A stretch of 26,293 nt of DNA from a virus. Positions within the stretch are counted from its first letter, which is position 1; the number at the start of each line of letters is the position of its first letter. The translations under genes were made by a program, and so were the position numbers. Shown one piece after another: positions 1 through 7,300 of this stretch. The notes below the pieces were generated by a model that was not told the DNA's origin, did not search any database, and was given only the letters and a program-made list of their open reading frames with translations. Where the stretch lies: the IMG/VR virus record IMGVR_UViG_3300046001_002318, positions 1-26,293 of that record; one strand, written 5' to 3'.

Positions 1-1
1 T

Positions 2-715
2 GAAAGACCATATGTAAATCCAACTACGTTAGCAACTTCTGGAACTGCAACAGATATCGCAGCCTATACAGAATATGAAGGTTTGGCAAGATCAATTATT
101 GACTCAATTACTGGCGGATTTTATTATAACAGAACTTACTTAGAGGTTGTTGGTCAAGGAACTGACTACGTTCCCCTATGGAAAAAAACACATAAGATTT
201 TAAAGGCATACGAAAATGCAGAATTAGTTTATGACTTAAACGATACAGTAAATGGACCAGCGCTAAAGTCTTACACATACCTAATAACAAAAGATAAATC
301 TGCAATTACAAAAGATCCACTAGAGACGACTGATTCATTAAATCGTGCTGAAAGAAAATATCCAAATATTCCAGTTGCACCATCAGACTCTATAAGTCTT
401 TTTGATACTGAGGATAGCGGAAACGTACAAACCATCGTTCCAGCAGTAGCCTTTCCAGAAGGAATAGACTGCATCTTTTTACTAGAAACTGGCTACAAGG
501 TAGTTCCAAATGATATTACAGATGCAACAAAAATGTTGATTGAAGACATTAAATGTGGAAAACTAGACTATTACAAGCGCTACATTAAGAACTACAGTAC
601 AGATCAGTTTAAGATTGAATATGATAAGAGAATGATCGACGGTACTGGAAACATACTTGTTGATAAAATTCTTGATAAATACATAGAAACGATTATCCGT
701 CCAGGAGTCTTATAA
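2..715 (+). CDS. Head-tail connector (adaptor) protein, 5' end missing
   Basis: The frame is open from base 2 to the TAA at 713-715, so the gene enters from the left edge; the TTG at 83 is an ordinary internal Leu codon. About 237 residues are present. They are acidic and mixed alpha/beta: helical ends (the last 60 residues are Lys/Asp/Ile-rich helix) flank a central segment rich in Thr, Ser, Pro and Val that probably forms a beta insertion. No catalytic motif is seen. Gene order (first of four small genes before the tail tube) and this architecture suggest the ring that docks under the portal and receives the neck proteins. The family is assigned mainly from position, so a different neck protein is possible. 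It overlaps the next start by one base (TAATG), which favours translational coupling. Confidence 0.6.
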   Translation, partial: ERPYVNPTTLATSGTATDIAAYTEYEGLARSIIDSITGGFYYNRTYLEVVGQGTDYVPLWKKTHKILKAYENAELVYDLNDTVNGPALKSYTYLITKDKSAITKDPLETTDSLNRAERKYPNIPVAPSDSISLFDTEDSGNVQTIVPAVAFPEGIDCIFLLETGYKVVPNDITDATKMLIEDIKCGKLDYYKRYIKNYSTDQFKIEYDKRMIDGTGNILVDKILDKYIETIIRPGVL

Positions 716-1164
716 TGGAATGCTGTCCAGAAACAGATTTCATGTACCCTATGAAGGCTGATATTTATTATCCAATCATAAAGCAAACGCAGTATGGTCA
801 AGCAACAAAAGACTGGGTATTCGATAGAACAATTATTTGCAACGCAACAAGTGTTGGTGGTGCAGGAACAGAAGACATTAAACCAGAAACATTTTTACAA
901 TACGAAAATAAACTTATTGCTAGAACAAAGAGTGATCCAAGAGTATCCTCTACAAATTCTGAAAATGCTATTACAAACATTTTAGTTACAAATGTAAGAA
1001 GTGCTAATGATGACATTGTTTATAGGGAAACAGCAGGTCCAAGGTCTGGCAGAGGAACCATTTATGAAATGGCTACAGTAGAACCTTTTATGGGACCATT
1101 TGGAAATATTGAATTCTTTAAGATGCTCTGGCGCAGGACAGAGAATCAAACAGTGGGTGACTAG
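715..1164 (+). CDS. Probable head-tail stopper (neck) protein
   Basis: 149 residues starting at the ATG that overlaps the upstream TAA by one base; no separate ribosome binding site is obvious, so coupled translation is likely. The N-terminus contains a Cys pair (residues 3-4) followed by a Tyr- and Pro-rich segment; the rest is predicted mostly beta with polar loops (Asn/Thr-rich). Size and place, between the connector and an HK97 gp10-like gene, match head-closure or stopper proteins such as SPP1 gp16 or lambda gpFII-type neck proteins, which plug the channel after DNA packaging. I see no diagnostic motif, so the role rests on synteny. It ends with TAGTG, sharing one base with the next GTG start. 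Confidence 0.5.
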   Translation: MECCPETDFMYPMKADIYYPIIKQTQYGQATKDWVFDRTIICNATSVGGAGTEDIKPETFLQYENKLIARTKSDPRVSSTNSENAITNILVTNVRSANDDIVYRETAGPRSGRGTIYEMATVEPFMGPFGNIEFFKMLWRRTENQTVGD

Positions 1165-1841
1165 TGAGAATAACCACAAACTCAAAAAAGTTTGAGTCTC
1201 AAATGAATAATATAATTCAATACTCTATGGGGTTTTTAGATGGTGTTGAAAATGGTAAAAGAGTATTTTTAAAAAACCTTGGTGCTGGAACAATACAGGC
1301 AATGGCTGCATATGTTGATGTTTCTGCTAAAGGTAATCCAAATGCGCTACACCATGTCTATGAGTGGTATCAAACAGGAAGCCCTAGTGCAAGACTATTT
1401 GATATAGACTATACAGTTAGTAATCTTGGTTTAACATTTAATTCAAAATTTAGACAGTCTAGAACATTAAAAGAAGACTCAAATGTACCTTTCTACAATA
1501 AAGCAAGCATTATGGAGAATGGAGTGCCAGTTACAATAACTCCAAAGAAATCTTCAGTATTAGTTTTTGAACAAGGTGGAGAAACTATTTTTACAAAAAG
1601 TCCAATAACCGTAAGAAATCCAGGTGGCGACTATGTTGCTGGATCATTTGAAAGAACAATAGACGAGTTTATTCTTAAATATTTCAAGCAATCATTTTTA
1701 CGTGCTAGTGGAATATATGATTATATCAAAAAGCCAGTTTTGTATAAAAAGAACTTCAAGGCTGGATCAAAAATGGGTAAATCTAAAGGAGTCGATACTG
1801 GTTTTAGATGGATAGCAAATGCAAAGATTGGTGTAGAATAG
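1164..1841 (+). CDS. HK97 gp10-like neck/tail completion protein
   Basis: 225 residues from a GTG start that shares its G with the upstream TAG stop (TAGTG). The N-terminal ~70 residues form a Lys- and Asn-rich helix (KKFESQMNNI, then a stretch around GKRVFLKNLG) followed by a region containing HHVYEWYQTG, the layout seen in HK97 gp10-like proteins that lie between the head-tail stopper and the tail terminator. A middle beta region follows, and the C-terminal 40 residues are strongly basic (Lys/Tyr-rich). Such proteins help complete the head-tail joint or tail end; the exact role varies between phages. At 225 residues it is longer than the usual 130-170, the extra part being the C-terminal basic section. 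The next gene begins four bases after its stop. Confidence 0.55.
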   Translation: MRITTNSKKFESQMNNIIQYSMGFLDGVENGKRVFLKNLGAGTIQAMAAYVDVSAKGNPNALHHVYEWYQTGSPSARLFDIDYTVSNLGLTFNSKFRQSRTLKEDSNVPFYNKASIMENGVPVTITPKKSSVLVFEQGGETIFTKSPITVRNPGGDYVAGSFERTIDEFILKYFKQSFLRASGIYDYIKKPVLYKKNFKAGSKMGKSKGVDTGFRWIANAKIGVE

Positions 1842-1845
1842 ACCT

Positions 1846-2424
1846 ATGACATTAAATACTTATGCCCAAACTGGATTTCCGCCAACATTTCTTAATGCCT
1901 ATATCAATAGTGAGTTAAAAGAATTTGGATTGATTCCAGATGGACCAAACCCATTCCAACCATTTTTTCCAGCACAGAGCCCAATCAATATAGAAGATAT
2001 TTATAACGATAGTGTTTATATTAAAAACAACCCAAATGCAATTGTTGTTATGTTTGACAGGCTTATTAGATTTAGACCAAATGCATTTTATAGAAATAAA
2101 AGAGAGCAACTTGTATATTTCATTTATGCCCCAGATCTAACTAAACTTTTTGATGCAACCAGAGTAATTATTGAGTGCCTTGATCGAGAAGACGCAGCAG
2201 CCCAAGACCTAAACTCCTGGCTATCAATTAATGATATAGAAGATGAAAATGGAAATGCCATTACAAAAAATGTAATGTTTCATAATATTAAGGTATATCA
2301 GGCAGATGAGGCACGGGACATAGCAGAACTAGCCTCAGCCAGAACCCTATTCTTGAACAAACTTGTCATAGAGTACGATTATCACACAGTAGACACTTTG
2401 GGGACCTCCCAAAGATATACATAA
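1846..2424 (+). CDS. Probable tail terminator protein
   Basis: 192 residues; ATG at 1846, four bases after the preceding TAG, with no strong ribosome binding site. It has an N-terminal helix and Pro-rich loop (residues ~30-50), a strand-rich centre (VYFIYAPDLTKLF around residue 88-100), and a C-terminal strand with YDYHTVDTL. Tail terminators (lambda gpU, SPP1 gp17 type) are small alpha/beta proteins encoded directly before the tail tube gene; they cap the finished tube and join it to the neck. Location immediately before the major tail protein is the main evidence. No motif alone proves the family. Confidence 0.5.
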   Translation: MTLNTYAQTGFPPTFLNAYINSELKEFGLIPDGPNPFQPFFPAQSPINIEDIYNDSVYIKNNPNAIVVMFDRLIRFRPNAFYRNKREQLVYFIYAPDLTKLFDATRVIIECLDREDAAAQDLNSWLSINDIEDENGNAITKNVMFHNIKVYQADEARDIAELASARTLFLNKLVIEYDYHTVDTLGTSQRYT

Positions 2425-2430
2425 AAATGC

Positions 2431-2439
2431 TGTTATAAT
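2431..2439 (+). promoter_or_regulatory. Extended -10 promoter (P1) for the major tail protein
   Basis: TGTTATAAT: a perfect TATAAT at 2434-2439 with an upstream TG in extended -10 register. I see no -35 hexamer at 16-18 bases. It lies in the 77-base gap just before the tail tube gene and would give a leader of about 55 bases. Confidence 0.55.
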
Positions 2440-2484
2440 TATCATGAGGAAACACAAACGCCGTACAACTTAATATCTATTCTT

Positions 2485-2496
2485 AAGGAAGAGGTG
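2485..2496 (+). promoter_or_regulatory. Strong ribosome binding site of the major tail protein
   Basis: AAGGAAGAGGTG, five bases before the ATG at 2502; two overlapping Shine-Dalgarno-like cores (AAGGA and GAGGTG). It fits high expression of the tail tube subunit and fixes the start. Confidence 0.7.
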
Positions 2497-2501
2497 AATA
2501 A

Positions 2502-3140
2502 ATGGCATACAGTCGTGGAACGTCGTCCAACATTATCGTTGGTGCAGCAGCACTTTTCGTTGCAGACACAACCCTAACTCCAAATACATTGGAGAACTTT
2601 AGTACTGAAGTATCATTCAGAGAGACACTCTCAGAGGATGCAGACTATACAAACGTAGGTTACACCATGAACGGTCTAGAAATGCAGTTCCAACCAGACT
2701 TCGGTGAAGTCCAGGTAGACCAAATTCTTGACGTTGCAAAACTTTACAAGCAGGGCATGCAGGTTAATCTTGCAACTGCTTTCGCTGAAGCAACACTAGA
2801 GAATCTTCTCTTGGCTTTGGCATTCGGTTCAGACGAACTAACTGGAAACGTAGCAACTCACACAGGTAAGACATTAAACTTATCTGCAGGAGATATCGGC
2901 GAATGTCCAGTAGAGCGTGGAATTGTTGCAGTAGGACCTGGTACAGGTGACTGCGTAGACTCTCCATTCGTGGAGCGTGTTTACACAGCATACCGTGCTT
3001 TGTCAATCGAAAACGTAACAGTTTCAGCAAAGCGTGATGAGGCTTCAATGTTTGAAGTTTCTTTCCGTTTGCTACCAGAAGATACTTCAGGCTCATATGG
3101 TAAGATCGTTGATCGTACCTTCGGAGACCTATTGTCTTAA
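2502..3140 (+). CDS. Major tail tube protein
   Basis: 212 residues, Ala/Thr/Val-rich and acidic, with the alternating strand pattern and short repeated loops of siphovirus tail tube subunits that stack as hexamers around the tape measure. It is the only gene in this half with its own promoter, a strong ribosome binding site and its own terminator, as expected for the most abundant tail protein. By my count seven of eight Arg codons are CGT and one AGA, whereas AGA dominates in the large minor-tail genes, which also suggests selection for high expression. It sits between the tail terminator and the tail assembly chaperones, the canonical position. Family assignment rests on position, size and composition rather than on a catalytic motif. 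Confidence 0.75.
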   Translation: MAYSRGTSSNIIVGAAALFVADTTLTPNTLENFSTEVSFRETLSEDADYTNVGYTMNGLEMQFQPDFGEVQVDQILDVAKLYKQGMQVNLATAFAEATLENLLLALAFGSDELTGNVATHTGKTLNLSAGDIGECPVERGIVAVGPGTGDCVDSPFVERVYTAYRALSIENVTVSAKRDEASMFEVSFRLLPEDTSGSYGKIVDRTFGDLLS

Positions 3141-3159
3141 TAGTTTAACTATACATCAG

Positions 3160-3193
3160 AGCCCATGTCTTCGGATGTGGGCTTTGTTGTTTT
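3160..3193 (+). terminator. Intrinsic terminator with UUCG tetraloop
   Basis: Stem AGCCCATGTC (3160-3169) pairs with GATGTGGGCT (3174-3183): ten pairs including two G-U wobbles. The loop is TTCG closed by C-G, the very stable cUUCGg tetraloop. A T-rich tail (TTTGTTGTTTT) ends at 3193. It lies 20 bases after the tail tube stop and would isolate that gene from the chaperones. Confidence 0.85.
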
Positions 3194-3194
3194 A

Positions 3195-3203
3195 TGGTAG
3201 AAT
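3195..3203 (+). promoter_or_regulatory. Extended -10 (P2) giving a near-leaderless chaperone mRNA
   Basis: TGGTAGAAT with the hexamer TAGAAT at 3198-3203, starting two bases after the terminator T-tract. The ATG of the long chaperone is at 3213, nine bases after the hexamer, so the transcript would begin at or within about three bases of the start codon. No -35 is evident. Confidence 0.5.
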
Positions 3204-3212
3204 AGAATTTCT

Positions 3213-3908
3213 ATGGCAACTACAATATATAAAAGTGAAATAATACATTTATTTGATGGCACAGAATTAGAGATAATGCCATTAAAGATTAAATATCTAC
3301 GTGAATTTATGCAGGCATTTGAAAATGTCAAGGTAACTAAAAATGATGACGAAGCAATCGCAGCCTTAGTAGAATGTGTTCGGGTGTGCATGAAACAGTA
3401 CTATCCATCAATATCTGGAAGTGTTGAAGATGTTGAAGATAGCATTGATATGCCAACAATCTACAAAGTTTTAGATGTCTCTGCTGGAATTAGAATTAAT
3501 AAAAAATCTGAAGAGCCAGTAAAAGATCAAGCAGTAGAAAGTGGTTCTACTTGGGATGACTTAGATCTTGCCAAGTTGGAGTCAGAGGTATTTTTGCTGG
3601 GTATATGGAAAGACTATCAAGAACTAGAATTATCACTATCTATGCCAGAACTCATGGCTACTTTAGAGGTAAGCAGAGAGTTAGATTATGCAGAAAAGAA
3701 ATTTATGGCTGCTATTCAGGGTGTTGATCTAGATGCAGAATCTGGAAAAGGCAAGGGACAACAAGAATGGGAAGACATGAAAGCAAGAGTATTTAGCAAA
3801 GGTCAAACAAATGATTCAAATGATATTTTATCTTTTCAAGGACCTAAAGCCCAAAAAGCAGGGTTTGGTATTGGAATGGGATTAGACTACGAAAATTTAA
3901 CACAATAA
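3213..3908 (+). CDS. Tail assembly chaperone, long form (gpGT-like)
   Basis: 231 residues in one uninterrupted frame. Residues 1-~96 are a G domain clearly paralogous to the next gene: shared MATT start, PLKI, FM..FE, ECV, M.QY.P, PT.YKV, roughly 35-40% identical by hand alignment. A linker follows (KSEEPVKDQ region), then a T domain (~115-231) with YQELELSLSMPELMATLE and a C-terminal GFGIGMGLDY segment. In lambda-type phages the equivalent protein (gpGT) is made only by -1 frameshifting; it coats the tape measure and recruits tail tube subunits. Here the fusion is encoded directly. There is no Shine-Dalgarno sequence before the ATG (bases 3204-3212 are aatttct-like), which suggests leaderless or weak initiation and a low amount of product. 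Arg codons are mixed. Confidence 0.75.
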   Translation: MATTIYKSEIIHLFDGTELEIMPLKIKYLREFMQAFENVKVTKNDDEAIAALVECVRVCMKQYYPSISGSVEDVEDSIDMPTIYKVLDVSAGIRINKKSEEPVKDQAVESGSTWDDLDLAKLESEVFLLGIWKDYQELELSLSMPELMATLEVSRELDYAEKKFMAAIQGVDLDAESGKGKGQQEWEDMKARVFSKGQTNDSNDILSFQGPKAQKAGFGIGMGLDYENLTQ

Positions 3909-3925
3909 GCGTTTTATGCTATAAT
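3897..3925 (+). promoter_or_regulatory. Near-consensus promoter (P3) for the short chaperone
   Basis: -35 TTAACA at 3897-3902, a 17-base spacer, then TATAAT at 3920-3925 preceded by TG at 3917-3918 (extended -10). The -35 overlaps the last codons of the long chaperone. This is one of the two best promoters in the window. Confidence 0.75.
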
Positions 3926-3940
3926 TGAGTTAACCTATAT

Positions 3941-3946
3941 AGGAGG
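3941..3946 (+). promoter_or_regulatory. AGGAGG ribosome binding site of the short chaperone
   Basis: A full-consensus AGGAGG, four bases before the ATG at 3951. It contrasts with the absent site of the paralogous long form. Confidence 0.8.
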
Positions 3947-3950
3947 AATA

Positions 3951-4283
3951 ATGGCAACAACAGTACATGAGGGCACAGAACTAACTCTTATGGATGGGTC
4001 AAAGATTAAGGTACGTCCACTTAAAATCTCTTTGCTTCGTCCATTTATGAAGAAGTTCGAACAGGTAGCAGGGGTGGCAGAAGATAACGAGAAGTCAATG
4101 ACTCTTCTTATTGAATGTGTACAAATTGCAATGGAGCAGTACAACCCAGACTTGTCTACAGATATTAACAAACTAGAAGAGATCCTAGATCTCCCAACAG
4201 TCTACAAGGTTATTGAAGCCGCTTCTGGAGTTAAGTTAACAGATGCAAACAACTTGTTAAACACAGTTCTTGCAAATAACTAA
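3951..4283 (+). CDS. Tail assembly chaperone, short form (gpG-like)
   Basis: 110 residues, aligned over nearly its full length with the G domain of the preceding gene (MATT, PLKI, ECV, QY, PT.YKV, then SG) and ending soon after the point where the long form enters its linker. It is therefore a stand-alone G protein, the form made in large excess in lambda. It has its own promoter and AGGAGG, and both of its Arg codons are CGT. Together with the next gene it makes the usual chaperone-tape measure pair. The -1 frame near its end closes at once (TAA), so no frameshifted T extension exists here. It probably arose by duplication and loss of the T part, or the long form arose by fusion; the direction is not shown. 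Confidence 0.75.
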   Translation: MATTVHEGTELTLMDGSKIKVRPLKISLLRPFMKKFEQVAGVAEDNEKSMTLLIECVQIAMEQYNPDLSTDINKLEEILDLPTVYKVIEAASGVKLTDANNLLNTVLANN

Positions 4284-4305
4284 TTAATAAAAGAGGTGTA
4301 AATGA

Positions 4306-7300
4306 ATGGCTGATGTAAATGCTAATATTGGCGTACATATTGATACGTCAGCGGCACTGGCAGAACTTAAAAACTTACAGCGTCAATTAGCGACATTTCA
4401 TTCATCTGTAGCAAAGAATAGTGCAGCCTCAGCAGCAGCACAGAAAAATCTACAGACAAACCTTTTAAATTCTATCAATGCCACTGGCAAATTCTCTGCC
4501 CAGATGGGGTTGGTAAGAACTTCAACGGAGTCGTTTACTCACGCACTGGAGAAAAATAAACTCTCTATGCGTGAGTATTTCCGTTATGCAGGCGGATCTA
4601 CTAAAACATTCGGAAAGTTATTTAGACAAGAATTTGACACAATTGGCAAGGTAGCCGAAGAGCGTGTCAAAAAGATGCAGACCCAGTATATCAAGATGGG
4701 TCGTGATGCATCTGGTGCAATGAAGGCAATGGCAATCACACCAAGAACTTTGGATATGAATGATTATGCTACAAAAACAGCCTTAGCAGCACAGAAGCAA
4801 GCATTATTTAATCAGTTAATTAAGCAGGGGTCTACCAACCTGTTGAACTTTGGTAAGAATACTCAGTGGGCAGGTCGCCAGTTAATGGTTGGCTTTACCG
4901 TACCCCTTGCATATTTTGGCACAGCAGCAGCAAAAACATTTATGGATCTTGAGGCGCAGGCTGTTAAGTTTAAGCGTGTTTATGGAGACATGTTTACAAC
5001 TACAGATGAAACTACTAAGGCTCTTGCTGACATTGAGGCTCTTGCTGAACAATTTACAAAATATGGTGTATCTGCAGTTAAGACTATGGAACTTGCTTCA
5101 CAGGCTGCAGCAATGGGTAAAACTGGAGCAGATCTAACAGCCCAAGTAGCAGAAGCAAATAGACTTGCTGTTCTTGGCGGGGTAGAACAAACACAAGCAC
5201 TAGAAACAACCATATCACTTACAAATGCATTTGGTATAGCATCAGAAGATTTAGCAAAAAAGATTGACTTCCTTAACTCAGTAGAAAACCAAACAGTTGT
5301 ATCTATTGAAGATTTAACAATTGCAATACCAAAGGCTGGACCAGTTGTAAAGCAACTTGGAGGAGATGTAGAAGATCTAGCATTCTTCCTTACTGCGATG
5401 AAGGAAGGCGGAATTAATGCATCAGAAGGTGCTAACGCACTTAAGTCTGGTCTTGCTTCTCTTATTAATCCAACTAAAAAGGCTAGCGATATGCTTGCTG
5501 GATTTGGTATTAACATTAAAGCAATTGTTGAGGGCAATCAAGGAAACATTAGACAAACAGTTATTGACTTCTCAAGAGCACTAGATACACTAGACCCCCT
5601 TAATCGCGCCCGTGCCATTGAACAACTATTTGGTAAGTTTCAGTTCTCACGTCTTTCTACACTATTTCAGAACGTAACAAAAGATGGAACACAGGCTAGC
5701 AGGGTTTTACAACTTGCTGGATCTTCTATTGAACAACTTGCTATATTGTCAGAACGAGAATTAAAAACAGTAGAAGATGCTGTTGGTACCCAGTTTAAGT
5801 CAGCAGTGGAAGAACTTAAATTAGCAATTGCTCCAATTGGAAAGACATTCCTTGAAGCGGTTACTCCAATCGTTAGAGTTATTGGAGACATCCTTGATAA
5901 GTTTAACAACCTTGGAGAGGGAACAAAGAAATTTATTGTAATTGCCTCTACTCTTGTTGGTATTATTGGTCCAACACTTTTAATGACCTTTGGTTTGCTT
6001 GCTAACGGTGTAGCAAATATTATTAAACTATTCCTTGCTCTTCGTGGTGGATTCTTAAAACTTGGTGGTAACTCAAAGATTCTTGCACAACAAACAGACT
6101 ATTTAAACACAGAACAGATGGAAGCGGCAACAGTTGCTGCATCTCTTAACCAAGCACATACAAGACTTACACAATCATTTACAGCAGAAACATCTGCAGT
6201 AAGATTACTTCGCCAAGCATATATTGATGCTACCGTAGCAGCAGCCAACTTTGCTAGAGCAAACCCAGGTATGATGATGCCAGGTAGAGGTGGTGCTCCA
6301 AAGAAGTTTGCAAGAGGAACAACATCTGTACCAGGACGTGGAAAAAAAGATAATGTTCCTGCAGTGCTTATGCCTGGAGAAGCGGTAATCCCAACAGATA
6401 TTGCACAAGATCCACAGTATCAGCCAATTATTGAAGCAATGATGAATGGAACATTACAAGCATTTGGTAATGGTACTGGAGATGCACAGCCATTTGCTAA
6501 CTCTCCACAGTTCCAACCAAAGATGGATCTAAGCGGACCTTCAGCACAAGTTCTTAATACTAATCCAAGAGCAGTAAATGATCTTGTTTTAGGTAAATCA
6601 TCATTCACAGAAACTAACGAAGCCTTTGCTGCAAGAAACGCAGCACTCCTTGCAAAAATGAATGCAAGAAAAAATCCAGTAGATGTTACTACTGGTAAAA
6701 CTGTTTTTGCACATGCTGTTGATAATAGAGTTTTAACTGGTGCAGGAGTTCCAACCTCTATTCAGGCTGGTGGCTTTACAAAAGCAACTGCATTCTCTGC
6801 CATTGGGTTTGACTTAAGTCCATCTGTAAACTCTAGACTTATTGCTGGAACAGTGCCTACATCAGAATATTTAAAAGAAATTAAATCACCTTTATCAACA
6901 CAAACTATGACTGCTAGACTTATAGACCTTGGTGCATCTCCAAGAGAGGCTGCACGTGTAACTGAGGTTATGAAGAGCAACCTTATAAGGTCGCTAGAAA
7001 CATTGCCTCCAGACAAACTTATTGGTGACAAAGACATTTATTCAAGAATGGGTAATTTAAAAACTGGAATTCTTGGAGGAATGGTTAAAAAATCTAAGGG
7101 TGGAGCATTTGGAAATGCAGTAAAACAACTTTATGCAAATACAACGTTTAGTCCATCTGGAAAATCTTCAGTTGCAATGAATTCAACTGCTCCAATTGGT
7201 TCAGTTATTGATGCTATTAAAAAAACAAAAACTTCACAAGCAGTTCTTAAACCATTAGAGGCTTTAAGAAGAATGGATCCAAACTATAGAATTCCAGTAA

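Noticed and set aside
83-85. TTG as start of the first gene
   Set aside because: The frame is open upstream to base 2 and the protein reads smoothly through it; the gene is cut by the window edge.
711-716. TATAAT at the connector/stopper junction considered as a -10 element
   Set aside because: It is formed by the last codon, the stop and the overlapping ATG (TAATG); no TG or -35 is in register and the start codon lies within it.
2764-3096. 110-codon minus-strand frame opposite the tail tube gene
   Set aside because: Shadow of the CGT-rich coding strand; Leu/His-rich low-complexity product and no start signals.
4256-4276. GTTAAAC, a slippery heptamer in frame near the end of the short chaperone
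   Set aside because: The -1 frame reaches TAA within five codons and no T-type frame follows before the tape measure start, so it cannot make a gpGT product.
4980-5537. 185-codon reading frame on the minus strand inside the tape measure
   Set aside because: Composition is that of a reversed Ala/Thr/Glu-rich gene, there is no ribosome binding site, and the + strand gene is clear.
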